A DNA stretch of 64,000 nucleotides from Trichomonas vaginalis G3 (lineage: Eukaryota > Parabasalia > Trichomonadida > Trichomonadidae). A program made the position numbers and the translations under genes. The stretch's first letter is position 1. The number at the start of each line of letters is the position of its first letter. The stretch lies in the NCBI RefSeq assembly GCF_026262505.1, contig NC_067207.1, forward strand, positions 30,100,082-30,164,081. Reading direction: 5' to 3'. Shown here in pieces: positions 29,080 to 39,363 of the stretch. The notes under the pieces are model-generated. The model had not been told where the DNA came from. It did no database searches and saw nothing but the letters and a program-made list of their open reading frames with translations.

Positions 29080-29430
29080 ATGTCCCACGTCCCACCAACC
29101 CAGTCCATTCCCAAACCAGATGAACCTAAAGAACCACAACAGTCTCCTCAGCAACCTCAGTTCCAGCAAGTACCTCCACCAAATTACTACCAATTTCCAC
29201 CTCAAGGTTACTACCCACCACAAGGCTTCCCGAACTACCCTCCTCTGCCTATGCCTTACTTCCCCAACCCTTGGATGTTCCAGCAAGCTCCACCTCAGCA
29301 ATTCCAATCTCAATCCCAATCGAAGAGAGACCAAGAGTTCGAAGAAGGTCTGAACCGTTTACGCAAAGAGTATGCTACAGCTCCAATTGAGAGAAAGTTG
29401 TTCCCGGACCAAAAATATAATTTAGGGTAG
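29080..29430 (+). CDS. Pro/Gln/Tyr-rich 116-residue protein
   Basis: Chosen start MSHVPPTQSIPKPDEPKEPQ; the upstream open frame is repeat DNA. The middle is PPQGYYPPQGFPNYPPLP, a collagen- or annexin-tail-like PPQGY repeat, then FQSQSQSKRDQEFEEGLNRL and an FPDQKYNLG end. It is disordered by composition. A virion linker or matrix role is possible but unsupported. Confidence 0.55.
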   Translation: MSHVPPTQSIPKPDEPKEPQQSPQQPQFQQVPPPNYYQFPPQGYYPPQGFPNYPPLPMPYFPNPWMFQQAPPQQFQSQSQSKRDQEFEEGLNRLRKEYATAPIERKLFPDQKYNLG

Positions 29431-29494
29431 ATGGTTAGATCTCACCTGTTTTTTCACCTCTTTTTCACCCTCTTGAATTTTCATGACTTCTTCG

Positions 29495-29580
29495 TAAATG
29501 TTTTGTCAAGACTTCATCGTAAATGTTTTGTCAAGACTTCATCGTAAATGTTTTGTCAAGACTTCTTCGTAATGAGTGTA
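29495..29580 (+). repeat. Tandem ATGTTTTGTCAAGACTTC(A/T)TCGTAA repeats, short array
   Basis: Three to four copies of a ~26-bp unit. The same unit recurs in the longer array at 30,475-30,760. Between them lies the 107-bp hairpin array. Confidence 0.8.
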
Positions 29581-29689
29581 AAGGACCCAAAAATAAAGTT
29601 TATGTTAGAATGTTAGATCTAACATGTTTTCTAACACGTTTTCTAACATGGTCTAAAACGCTTCAAAATGACATGAATTTCCTTAAGAT

Positions 29690-30455
29690 AGAAAAAATAA
29701 AGTTAGTTTTATTTTGTATTTTTTTGTATGTAAGATATGATTTCAGGGATTTTTTTGAGTGAATGTTCACTTCGTAAAAAAAAAAAATGAAAAAGTTAGT
29801 TTTATTTTGTATTTTTTTGTATGTAAGATATGATTTCAGGGATTTTTTTGACGAAGTGTCAATGTTCACTTCGTCAAAAAATAACAGTTATCTAATGAAA
29901 AAGTTAGTTTTATTTTTTTATTTTGTATGTAAAGATATGATTTCAGGGATTTTTTTGACGAAGTGTCAATGTTCACTTCGTCAAAAAATAACAGTTATCT
30001 AATGAAAAAGTTAGTTTTATTTTTTTATTTTGTATGTAAAGATATGATTTCAGGGATTTTTTTGACGAAGTGTCAATGTTCACTTCGTCAAAAAATAACA
30101 GTTATCTAATGAAAAAGTTAGTTTTATTTTGTATTTTTTTGTATGTAAAGATATGATTTCAGGGATTTTTTTGACGAAGTGTCAATGTTCACTTCGTCAA
30201 AAAATAACAGTTATCTAATGAAAAAGTTAGTTTTATTTTTTTATTTTGTATGTAAAGATATGATTTCAGGGATTTTTTTGACGAAGTGTCAATGTTCACT
30301 TCGTCAAAAAATAACAGTTATCTAATGAAAAAGTTAGTTTTATTTTTTTATTTTGTATGTAAAGACATGATTTCAGGGATTTTTTTGACGAAGTGTCAAT
30401 GTTCACTTCGTCAAAAAATAACAGTTATCTAATGAAAAAGTTAGTTTTATTTTTG
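29690..30455 (+). repeat. Tandem 107-bp repeats, each with a 15-bp hairpin
   Basis: Seven units, the first degenerate. The hairpin TTTTTTGACGAAGTG-tcaatgtt-CACTTCGTCAAAAAA sits at 29,844, 29,951, 30,058, 30,167, 30,274 and 30,381, so the period is 107-109 bases. Each unit also holds GTTAGTTTTATTTT and TATGATTTCAGGGA. Two more units lie at 32,330-32,490, on the other side of the KilA-N gene. Possible roles are terminators, replication origin repeats or silencing targets. Confidence 0.9.
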
Positions 30456-30474
30456 TATTTGACGAGAATGTCGG

Positions 30475-30760
30475 GTAAATGTTTTGTCATGACTTCTTCG
30501 TATATGTTTTGTCAAGACTTCTTCATCGTAATGAGCGTATATGTTTTGTCATGACTTCATCGTACATGTTTTGTCAAGACTTCTTCATCGTAATGAACGT
30601 AAATGTTTTGTCAAACATGAACGTACATGCTTTGTCAAACATGAACGTAAATGTTTTGTCATGATTTCATCGTAAATGTTTTGTCAAGACTTCTTCGTAA
30701 ATGTTTTGTCATGACTTCTTCGTACATGTTTTGTCAAGACTTCTTCATCGTAATGAGCGT
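30475..30760 (+). repeat. Tandem ATGTTTTGTCA(A/T)GACTTC repeats, long array
   Basis: About ten variant copies of the ~25-30-bp unit, some shortened to ATGTTTTGTCAAACATGAACG. It is followed by TAGGGTAGATGGTTAGATCT near 30,783, which also occurs after the gene at 29,430. The module between 29,425 and 29,690 is therefore duplicated at 30,765-30,870. Confidence 0.8.
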
Positions 30761-30914
30761 AAAGGACCCAAAAATATATTTTAGGGTAGATGGTTAGATC
30801 TAACACGTTTTCTAACATGGTCTAAAACTCTCGAAAATCATGAATTTTCCCGAAATAAAAAATAAAGTTAGTTTTATTTTTTTTATTTTTTTTATTTTGT
30901 ATAAAAAAATAAAA

Positions 30915-32249
30915 ATGTCAACAATCGGCACAACAGCAATACAAACAACTACAGCACCAAACTCTTTAGTCATGAATCCTACGTCAATGTTAGTAGAGAT
31001 GAAAAGCTTCATTCCTTCTTCATATACTTTTGAAACAGAAATCCAGAAGATAAAGCAAGAACTTTTAACATGTAATTTAGACTGTAGTGCGAAAGATGAA
31101 ACAAATGAACAGTATCTTTATGAAATGGAGGACCTCATCGACCATTTACCCAAATTGCCTGAAATTCAGCAACAAAAACTAACTATTCCTGAATTCGATG
31201 AAATAGAAGTCAAAGCAACTGACTCGGTAGAAATAAAGAAGTTCATACGAAAGGTAAACTATGAGTTTCTAGGATTTCATTGCAACCATAAGGTTATGGA
31301 CAAAGATTGCGACATGGTATATAAGAATGGTTCTGACATATATAAATCTGAAGAATTTAAGACCTACGACAACTTTGTTTCGTTAGTTGCTGAATGTGTA
31401 TGGCAGATAAGAGATAAAGATAGAAGAGGCAAAGTATGGAATAAACAGATAAAACCAGCAACTTTTGAGTTAAAGAAAACCATTGACGCTTTAGTTGTTT
31501 TAGCAGGTAAGGTTTCAGAATATAACGCAAAAATGAACCCGCAATGTTCTAAATGTAAAGCAGCAATGAGGAAATATAACTACTCCGTCAAAGAGATAGA
31601 AAGAATGAGAAACGACTATGCAGATTTAAAGAAAGATATGTCAAACATTCAGTTTGAAACAGTTGGAAAGATAGACAATGACACCAAAGTGGTTAGAATA
31701 GGTGATTTAAACGTAAGATACTCAAAGAAATACAACAAATATTCTTTGTCAGACATTTTATCTCCATTTGGAAAGAAAACAAACCACTGGGTTATAAATG
31801 CTTCTACTCAGAAAATTTTGACAAGAAATCCTGAGCTTATGATATCGGTAAGATTCTATGGAACTACAGCATATCTCATCGACAAAAGTCTTATACCAAT
31901 AGTTTTGTTATGGTTAGACCCAGTTGTTGGATATAACTTCATAACATATGGTTCATTCGATACGGAACGTTGCAGTGAAGGCTTACTTTACATCGTTCAG
32001 AAACCGAAGGACTTCAATACAAAAAGATATAAGATAGGAAGAACATATAATATAACTCTAAGATATGACAGTACAGTCAATAGAGTCAAGGTTGTGTTGG
32101 TTAATGATATGAGAGCTGCAGAAACAGAACTACTTGAAAAGTTTGAGAAAATGTATGGTGCTCCCATAAAAGGTAAAGAAACGTTTGAAGTAGATGAGAT
32201 AGATAAAGCTATAAAATTATTTGACGAAGTTGCTGAAAAATACATGTAA
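30915..32249 (+). CDS. KilA-N-like plus T5orf172/GIY-YIG-like protein
   Basis: The chosen ATG at 30,915 gives 444 residues (MSTIGTTAIQTTTAPNSLVM); the frame upstream is T-rich leader. A Cys pair with coiled coil lies at about 215-260 (CSKCKAAMRKYNYSVKEIER). A KilA-N/APSES-type DNA-binding fold follows (about 270-345: VRIGDLNVRYSKKYNKYSLS, then HWVINASTQKIL). A C-terminal T5orf172 segment (about 365-440) has LLYIVQKP, YKIGRTYN, LRYDS, AAETELLEKF and KGKETFEV. This pairing is common in large DNA viruses and phages and is thought to act in DNA binding or cleavage. It is flanked on both sides by 107-bp hairpin repeats. Unlike its neighbours, it is intact. Confidence 0.75.
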   Translation: MSTIGTTAIQTTTAPNSLVMNPTSMLVEMKSFIPSSYTFETEIQKIKQELLTCNLDCSAKDETNEQYLYEMEDLIDHLPKLPEIQQQKLTIPEFDEIEVKATDSVEIKKFIRKVNYEFLGFHCNHKVMDKDCDMVYKNGSDIYKSEEFKTYDNFVSLVAECVWQIRDKDRRGKVWNKQIKPATFELKKTIDALVVLAGKVSEYNAKMNPQCSKCKAAMRKYNYSVKEIERMRNDYADLKKDMSNIQFETVGKIDNDTKVVRIGDLNVRYSKKYNKYSLSDILSPFGKKTNHWVINASTQKILTRNPELMISVRFYGTTAYLIDKSLIPIVLLWLDPVVGYNFITYGSFDTERCSEGLLYIVQKPKDFNTKRYKIGRTYNITLRYDSTVNRVKVVLVNDMRAAETELLEKFEKMYGAPIKGKETFEVDEIDKAIKLFDEVAEKYM

Positions 32250-32705
32250 AGCGTTTATTTTTGGTCTTTTGTGAAAGTCAGAAAATAAAGTTAGTGTCAT
32301 TTTTTTTGTATTTTTTTGTATGTAAGATATGATTTCAGGGATTTTTTTGACGAAGTGTCAATGTTCACTTCGTCAAAAAATAACAGTTATCTAATGAAAA
32401 AGTGTCATTTTTTTGTATTTTTTTGTATAAAAGATATGATTTCAGGGATTTTTTTGACGAAGTGTCAACCTTCACTTCGTCAAAAAATGGCATATGCTTG
32501 CTTCCCTCGGAAAACCGAGAGAAGAGATTCCGTACGAAAACAGTGAAGAACAGCGAGTACGTAAAAAAACGTAGTCGCCAAAACTCTATGAAAACAGTGA
32601 AGAACAGCGAGACCGACTTTTTTCTGGGTCGCCTAAAACTCATGAAAATCGTGAAAAATAACAGAGTATTTTGACAACTTCAAACAAGTAGGGTAGATGA
32701 ACACT
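32250..32705. repeat. Hairpin repeats and GAAAACAGTGAAGAACAGCGAG repeats
   Basis: Two more 107-bp-type units with hairpins at 32,343-32,380 and 32,451-32,488 (the second with CCTT loop variant). Two copies of GAAAACAGTGAAGAACAGCG follow at about 32,538 and 32,589, with a weaker third near 32,645. No gene is seen. Confidence 0.75.
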
Positions 32706-32713
32706 TAGATTTT

Positions 32714-33587
32714 TCAAGCTTGACTTTTTACAATTTGAACTTTGTTCGCGTAGATATGAATTCTGAAAGAAGTATGAGGGTCTTGTATGACTTTGTACTT
32801 CTCCCATAGTTCATGTCTGTCAAACTTACCTGCCATGGACTCTTTCATAAGTTCCATGAAATCGTCTTCGGACAATCCGGGGAAAAGTACAATGTCAGTA
32901 AGTATTCTTTTAACATCCTTACTTAAACTCTTTGCTGTCTGTACACAAATGACAACTGAGATGTTAAAGTGTCTGAGCTTCTTAAGAATTCGACACATGT
33001 CTTGTTCTCTGTTCTTTAACAAAGGATGAGAAGCAAAGTCATCTAAGATAAGAAGACATCTATGAGGGTAAGTCTTCCATGTAAGATTGCAATTTCTTCG
33101 AAATGTATTCTATCTCTTTCTGTTTGTTTCTGAAGTGTTTCTTCTCTAATATTCTCTGCATTTCCTCATTAGGGTCTTTAAACTTAGAATTTATATACTC
33201 ATTTATAGCATTATACTTCAAAACTCTTCTTTGGTACTTCTTTATCCAATCTAACAACTCAGTATCCTTTATACATACTAACTTAGACTTCTTTATAATA
33301 TCTTTGAACGAATTGACGGTTTGGTCAAATTGACCAGAAGTACTAACAAATGACACTACTCATAAAATGGGTTCTTCTCATCTAGTTCTTGTTGTTGTGC
33401 AGCCATTTTAAGATAAGTGAAAGTCTTACCCGACCCAGGTGGTGCAATTAGACCTGTTATACCATTCTGAGCAAATAAGAACTTGTCATGTATGGGTTTT
33501 ATCTGAGCATTTTCTAACTTCCTCTTGTTCTTGTTTAAAACATTCTCAAATTTCTTGTCAATGTCAGCAAACTTTTTTTCTAAACAT
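32714..33587 (-). pseudogene. FtsK/HerA (A32-like) genome-packaging ATPase, frameshifted
   Basis: Minus-strand pieces read from about 33,587: FAQNGITGLIAPPGSGKTFT (Walker A GLIAPPGSGKT), then QFDQTVNSFKDIIKKSKLVC, then CLLILDDFASHPLL (Walker B LLILDD). Next come MCRILKKLRHFNISVVICVQ (the sensor-like VQT) and LFPGLSEDDFMELMKES. This is the order of the viral packaging ATPase found in Polintons, virophages and giant viruses, which drives DNA into the capsid. The length, about 285 residues, fits. At least three frameshifts break it. Confidence 0.85.
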
Positions 33588-33607
33588 ATTTTTAGAAAAA
33601 TTAAAAA

Positions 33608-33627
33608 TTTTTATCTTTTAGAAAATG
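33608..33627 (+). promoter_or_regulatory. Element promoter-like motif TTTTTATCTTTTAGAAAATG
   Basis: Ends on the ATG at 33,625; lies between the divergent ATPase and the 149-residue gene. Confidence 0.55.
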
Positions 33628-34074
33628 TCTAGCGATTTCGCTATCTATATTCGAGACAAGCTTTTCGACAGCAAAACATCTGTCGACCATAAAATCTTAC
33701 ATAGTGTAAACAAGAAAGGGGAATTTGTTCTAAAGTTCTGTTTCTGGGAATATGACAAGAACCATAAAACATTAGGCAGAGAAGTCTTAAAATTTGTCAA
33801 TGACAGACTTGTTGACAGAGATGACGCCTCTTGGAAAGATGAAGTCCAACAAAATTTCTTAGAATGCAAAGAAGACACATGCGCTGTTCTTGAAGATGAA
33901 ATAGAAAACAGAATAGATGAGCTATTAAAGGACAAAGAACTTTTACATAAATATAGTTGCGCCAAATTTGACATAACTCCACCAGAAAGAAGAAGAAAGA
34001 AAAGAAAGAGAAAAAAAGAAGAAGAGAAGAAAGAACCTGAACCAGTTCCAGAGAAAAAGAAATTTGACATGTAA
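33625..34074 (+). CDS. 149-residue protein with basic tail
   Basis: Start MSSDFAIYIRDKLFDSKTSV; a compact acidic/aromatic part (KFCFWEYDKNHKTLGREVLK) is followed by ITPPERRRKKRKRKKEEEKK and EPEPVPEKKKFDM. The Arg/Lys run looks like a nuclear localisation or nucleic-acid-binding tail. No family is recognised. It is intact, divergent from the ATPase and convergent with the broken gene at 34,085. Confidence 0.6.
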   Translation: MSSDFAIYIRDKLFDSKTSVDHKILHSVNKKGEFVLKFCFWEYDKNHKTLGREVLKFVNDRLVDRDDASWKDEVQQNFLECKEDTCAVLEDEIENRIDELLKDKELLHKYSCAKFDITPPERRRKKRKRKKEEEKKEPEPVPEKKKFDM

Positions 34075-34084
34075 AAATAAAATT

Positions 34085-34511
34085 TTATTTTTAGAACATT
34101 TCTGGTCAATGTCAATGTTCTCTTCCTCTTTAGGAGCAAACACTGGCTTAGACTCTAAAATCTTTTTACCCAATTTACCTTGAACTTCAACTATCTTAGA
34201 CTCATAATATTCATAGTCGTCTGCTTTCTTTGGTTCATAAGGTATAACAAGTTTTGTATGCTTTGCCTTCTTTAAGGTTTGAAAACCTTCTGTCAAAACT
34301 TTCTTTGACTGCTAACAAACCTTCTATGTCTAAGTCTTCAAATTTCGCACCATTTTTAGTCACAATAGCAAACTTAACTGGTTCGATGTTCCCAAACTTT
34401 GCTGAATGAAGACTTTTCAAAATGGTAGAAGTAAACATTCAAATATGTGAATGGGTCTAGTTCTTCTTTAAGTCCTGACATGTACTTGTTTACTGAGATG
34501 AATTTTGCCAT
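34085..34511 (-). pseudogene. Unidentified ~140-residue element protein, frameshifted
   Basis: Starts MAKFISVNKYMSGLKEELDP at 34,511 after a TTTTTTATCCGATAGAAAAAG leader. It shifts frame near 34,440 (KSLHSAKFGNIEPVKFAIVT) and near 34,300 (FQTLKKAKHTKLVIPYEPKK). No domain is recognised. The leader matches the element promoter-like motif. Confidence 0.5.
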
Positions 34512-34547
34512 CTTTTTCTATCGGATAAAAAATATTTTTTTTAAAAT

Positions 34548-35780
34548 TTACTCATAAAAATTTTTCTTTGTATATACACCATTCTGTACGTCTAAAAGAC
34601 TTTTGACATTTGCCAAGAATGTTCGTTTAGACGCTGTCATATAACATATTCTTGACAATATTGTTTATACGAATCGTACAATGACCTTTCATCTATGACA
34701 CAAAGTCAGTTTCATCTATGAACAGTTCATATACACTCTTGTTTGCTTCTAACAATGTTTGTCTCTCTTCGGTATGTGGAATTTGTCTTGGATTGAACTT
34801 TGAAATATCTAATGTCATGAAATATGAGAACAAGTGGTTGTAAAAGTCAGATGTCAAAGTTTCTGCTAAGTCGTCAAAATATTCTGTATCTTGCATATGA
34901 GAATCTGACGTTCTGACAACTACATATCTTCTGTCAGAACTTTTCTAACTTCATCGGAACAGAATTGTTTGAAACCATAATGAAGTTTGCAACATTTTCA
35001 CAAACTCTTTGGTCTTTATACTTTCTTTCAACAACTCCAACTTTGTCTGTTATAAGACTCTTCAAAGCATCTGAGTTCAAACTTTTGTTGTATCTATACT
35101 TTGAAGTTCGTTACATACTATAAGTTTCATATTCTCTATTGAGGAGTTAAATTTACCACAGATGTTTTCTAAGTTTGTCATATTCGGATTCGAATAACCT
35201 TCTAACAGTTTGCACAAAATATCTGTAAAGAATGTGTTCTTGCCAGTTCCTTGTTTTCCAATTATAATGAGAGCAGTTTCATTTTTAGCACTTGATGTTG
35301 TAAGATGTTTGCAAACCAACATAAGATATACTCATAGACTCTTTCGTTTCCATTGCATATAATTTCTTTGACATGGTCTAACCAAGCTTCTATAATATTT
35401 TCTTTCCATTCTACTTGTTCGTATTTATATCCAGTGAAGATAGAATAGAAGTTTGGAGAAGGTGTATAAAACTTTATACCACGAACTGAAAAATCTTCTA
35501 ACTTTGACAATAAGATATCCCAAGCATCTAACATCTTCATGCCAACTTGTACGACTTTTATTTTCTTAAGTTTCTGTCTACATTCTTGTTCTGAAACTAT
35601 TGTTGCTTTAGGTTTGTTAAAGACTACATCCCATTCTTTCATAACATAACATTCTGGGGCAGAGTCAACATAAATGACTAAACGTTTCAAATTCTCGACT
35701 GCTTTGTTATAGTCTCGAAATGGATACATATTTCTGAATGCTTGGAAGTCATAAAAATCTGAAACATCTATTCTGTACAT
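34548..35780 (-). pseudogene. SF3 (D5-like) helicase, frameshifted
   Basis: About 410 residues in four pieces. An N-terminal D5_N-like part starts MYRIDVSDFYDFQAFRNMYP and includes GYKYEQVEWKENIIEAWLDH. Walker A follows as LIIIGKQGTGKNTFFTDIL, Walker B as LIVCNELQ, and motif C as NFIMVSNNSVP. A C-terminal part has FFSYFMTLDISKF-like LFSYFMTLDISKFNPRQIP and YELFIDETDF. These are SF3 motifs as in poxvirus D5, virophage and Polinton-like virus helicases that unwind viral DNA. No primase domain is evident in front. Frameshifts near 35,300, 35,090, 34,900 and 34,690 disable it. Confidence 0.85.
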
Positions 35781-35808
35781 TTTTATAAAAATAAAAAAAA
35801 TATTTTTT

Positions 35809-36601
35809 TTATTCTTGACTTTGTTGTTGCATTTGTTGCATTTGTTGTTCTTGAGCTATTTGTTGTTGAAGTTGTTCTTGTAATACAATACTTTCACCAG
35901 TTGCATCTTCCAATTCGAAACTTTCTGCCGTCATTGACAAATACATAGGACATAAAAGTTTTACAGGAACAAAGTTTGCGTCAACTAATGTCAACGTTAT
36001 ACTTGCCAAAGTGTTTGAGTTCACTAAGGTTGAAAATTCTGCATTCGAATGAACAATAGGCAAACCAGCAGAGAAAGTATTGTTTATACGCATAAGTATC
36101 TTTTGGTCATAATAGTTTCTGTCGACATTCGAATAACACTTTGAACCTAAGTTTGAAACAATATATAAGATTGGTGTGCTTAATGTCAATGGAATAGACA
36201 TTCCTTGTATGACACCTTTTCCTGTTATAGGAAACTGTTGGTAGTAAAACCAGATATAAGTTTTGTATTATAGCTCATATTGTTTATAGTAAACTCAGTC
36301 GGACATCCAAACATAATGAAACCTGCTCTAGTTGCAGCACATGTTACACCCGTCCTTAAAGTATTAAATAAGTCAACAAAACCTGTGGGTATATCTGAGT
36401 AAGTATCTTCAAAGGAGTATTTTTACCATTCACAACAATAAAGTCTTCTGGTGTCAAAAGAGCAAAACAGGCTTTAGTCGTCATTGTGTTTAAAGTTAGT
36501 TTACAATATCGTCCTTGAGGACTTTGTAAGTTTGTTGTTATAGAATTATATGACTCAGGGTTTTTAGTCGTAATAGTATAAACCATTATATCTTCTGCCA
36601 T
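35809..36601 (-). pseudogene. Candidate penton/minor capsid protein, frameshifted
   Basis: Pieces start MAEDIMVYTITTKNPESYNS at 36,601 and continue LTLSTPILYIVSNLGSKCYS, FSAGLPIVHSNAEFSTLVNS and LASITLTLVDANFVPVKLLC. A Gln-rich tail (QIAQEQQMQQMQQQSQE) closes the protein. The beta-strand pattern with a final TLTLVDxxxxPVKL strand is typical of single-jelly-roll penton proteins of Polintons and virophages. The position next to the helicase and small genes fits a virion block. The assignment rests on pattern and context only. Confidence 0.55.
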
Positions 36602-36611
36602 TTATATATAT

Positions 36612-36842
36612 TTAAAAGTTTTTCTGAAAGTGGAGAAGAACTTCATCTAAACTTTCACATGGCGTTTCTTGAAGTTCTCTGTCTAAGAAGTTCAAATATT
36701 TTGTAAAGACATAGAACTTTCCTTTGTCTACACGAACAAACAAAACAGGGTCTTTCATATCGTTCAAAAGTGTGTAAAGTCCTTTACATGAAATAAAGTC
36801 TATATTATTTTTCTTCAAACATCTTTCAAGAAGTTTTGACAT
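36612..36842 (-). CDS. 76-residue element protein, unknown
   Basis: MSKLLERCLKKNNIDFISCK, then DPVLFVRVDKGKFYVFTKYL and EVLLHFQKNF. A small alpha/beta protein with no family signature, intact, ten bases upstream (in its own direction) of the penton candidate. Confidence 0.5.
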   Translation of the reverse strand: MSKLLERCLKKNNIDFISCKGLYTLLNDMKDPVLFVRVDKGKFYVFTKYLNFLDRELQETPCESLDEVLLHFQKNF

Positions 36843-36848
36843 TTTTAC

Positions 36849-37428
36849 TTAGCAAATAAATTTTAATGAAATGTTGTGGTCGTCAAATATTTTTATGACG
36901 TCTGGGAAACTATACTTTAAGTTCAACGTTTCACCTCCTTTCATAACGTATATCTTGTCAATGACATTATATGAAACACCACAGCAACTAATGTCGGGTT
37001 CGATTTCTTTGATGTTTATATCGTCTGCCTCTGTCAAAAGTTTCAATAGTTCTTCAAAACTTCATGAGGTGCAATGACATATGAGTTCACTTTTACAGGG
37101 TTGTGTTCGACCAAGTTTAACATTATACTTAAAGCTTGACAAATCTTCTCCTGAGTTTGAAGTTTGTCTTTCAGTTGTTGGTAGTCGTTTCGAATATCTG
37201 CAACAGAACTTAAGTCTCTGCTAACTTCAGGATATGTTGGTTGTTCTTTTACAGGAACAATTGTTATACCATCTTCGTCTTCGTATGGTTTCCCCATTCA
37301 ACATCTCTGTCTTTGACATTGACAATAACACTTTGACTGTTTGTTTGAGTTGGTGAATTTAACTTCACATCTGCCACCGCCATTAAACCTTTTGAAACAC
37401 TTACGCTTCTATTTTTCGGAAATGACAT
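36849..37428 (-). pseudogene. Unidentified ~190-residue element protein, two frameshifts
   Basis: Starts MSFPKNRSVSVSKGLMAVAD at 37,428 after a TTTTTATTCTAAGTAAA leader. It shifts near 37,290 to PYEDEDGITIVPVKEQPTYP and a coiled coil (DIRNDYQQLKDKLQTQEKIC). It shifts again near 37,045 to LLTEADDINIKEIEPDISCC and ends ISLKFIC. No family is recognised; the N-terminal Ser-rich start and coiled coil suggest a structural role. Confidence 0.5.
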
Positions 37429-37446
37429 TTTACTTAGAATAAAAAG

Positions 37447-37684
37447 ATGGACGTATTCGAGTATCTCTTCGAATTGAAGCAGAACAAAGTTTACACACAA
37501 ACAATACAAATACATTGACAGAATAGTTCTTTATACAAACAATGGTAAATGTTATAGAATAGCAATATTTGCTGAACCTAAATATTTCCATAAAGCAAAG
37601 AAAGTTGGATAAACTGAAATGGTGAAAGTTCTTGACGTTGACAAAAATATAACAACAAAACTTACAGATATTTCTAAAAGGTAA
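37447..37684 (+). pseudogene. Small broken element gene
   Basis: MDVFEYLFELKQNKVYTQ runs to a stop; a shifted frame continues KYIDRIVLYTNNGKCYRIAI and FAEPKYFHKAKKVG. After an in-frame TAA come TEMVKVLDVDKN and a stop at 37,682. Roughly 78 residues with one shift and one stop. Function unknown. It is divergent from the 37,428 gene. Confidence 0.4.
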
Positions 37685-37757
37685 GTTATCTTACAATATT
37701 ATGTCAAAACTGGCGTACTGTCAATATTTGACGGAGAGAAGTCAGTTCAAGAACAAC

Positions 37758-39363
37758 TTACTGACCTGCTGCCAAAATCTGCTCGATGGAAGCTGTCGTT
37801 ATGCCAATCTGAGGAGCCCCAGCAGGTTTCATCGAACGAATCTTCAAAAGAGCATCTTCCGTGAAAAGTGCTATTGGTTTTGTAAACTTCTTTGCTCTCA
37901 GTTCATCTGGACCGGTCTCTGTCACCAGTATATTGTATTTGTACAGTACCAACAGTTGAAATACCACCCATAAAGTCTTCTGAGTCAGCAATGAATGCCA
38001 AGCCAAAAGTTTGAACGGTCTCCATTTGTATATTGAGTTTTTTGACCTCCTGTATGAGTCCATACTTTCACATATGGCATAATAGAACTTTGCATTTCAG
38101 GGTTAATGGTTGTTGTGAAGTTGTTGTTAAAGTTCATAGCATCTAATGTCAAGTTGTATGACCTCATATCCTCAACTGTAGAATATTCTTCTCTTGGGAT
38201 AATATTTGCCATCTATGTTTATATGATATTTAATACCGGGGTTGTAGAAACAAGAATAGTCATTTATAGTTCGTCTGAACAGTACAAACATAGTATCTGC
38301 ATGTTTCATTGCAGTTGTTAAAGCAATATCTGTTCTTGCACCTGGGTCAGCACTTTGGTTTCCAACTTCACCTGCAAAGTCTTTGACAGATATTTGGTGT
38401 ATAGGGAACATAAGTGGAACTGCAATATATTTGGCAGCTAAAGCATTTGAAATATCTGGGTCCAACATATAGACTGCAAGTCTGCTTTCTATTCTCTTGC
38501 ATTCAAACTTTTCGCATGTGAACTTAACTGGGTCCAAGCAGTTCCAGCAGCATTGAAATAATAGTTTACTTCATTGTTGAAGTTTGAGAAACCAAAGTCT
38601 AAGTCAACTTTGTCTTTGCAAAATTCGGCGAATGACGTTTGATTTGTTCCATTTACGTCTGTAATAGTGAATGGGTCTTGTGTTGGTGCAATGACTAAGT
38701 TATTTTTGCTTGGAGTAAGTTCGATAGAAATTTTCCTGCCCAGTTTGGCAAGTATCTTAAAAACCTGAAGATGAGGAAAGATGACAAAGGAACTCTAAGT
38801 TTCAGTTTTACTTTAGTGGCAGCAGTTCCATCTGAACCAGAAAGGTTAACATAAACTCCTGGAACGTTAGGGTCAAGTCTTCTTATTTTCTCAATATTTG
38901 CATACTGGTCTGTTTGTTCTCTAGCTTGTGGTTGTACTGAGTTTCTCAAAGCGAACCATTCATAGTTTGCCCATGTTACTGTTTGAACTAAGTCAGAGTT
39001 AGAATATATCTTATATCCCATGAAAACTTCTGGAGCATATTGGTATCCGACATAGAAAATTCCATTGCAACCTTTCTTGTCAGACAACTTGGCAGAAGGT
39101 TTTATTTCAATGTCTTGTTCCACGTATAAGAATGAGTTGTCAATAGAAATAATATGAAACCTGTCGCAAGCAATATCTACTGTTGTTGAAGAACCTTCTC
39201 CAAACTCACCTACGTTTCCATAAGAAACAGCAGTTGTATATTCGTAAGTTCCAGGAACTATTTCTGACCTTCTAATGGCATTGTCGCATTCGTTATACCA
39301 TTCGGAAACATTTCCGTTCATGGCATCCAAAACTGTTGGCGTTATATTCTGAGCGGCGTACAT
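37758..39363 (-). pseudogene. Candidate major capsid protein (double jelly roll), frameshifted
   Basis: About 535 residues start MYAAQNITPTVLDAMNGNVS. N-terminal barrel-like strands (HIISIDNSFLYVEQDIEIKP) lead to VKLKLRVPLSSFLIFRFLRY with LPNWAGKFLSNLLQAKITL, the place where Polinton capsid proteins have a conserved RxPL..LPN..L. A second barrel region includes YKIYSNSDLVQTVTWANYEW, AVPLMFPIHQISVKDFAGEV, MANIIPREEYSTVEDMRSYN and VKVWTHTGGQ. The end is PAGAPQIGITTASIEQILAA. The size, position and pattern fit the capsid protein. Frameshifts near 38,700, 38,530, 38,200 and 38,000 break it. Confidence 0.65.

Noticed and set aside
29690..30455. CRISPR-like or bacterial terminator array
   Set aside because: Units are identical across the whole 107 bp with no variable spacers; better described as tandem viral repeats.
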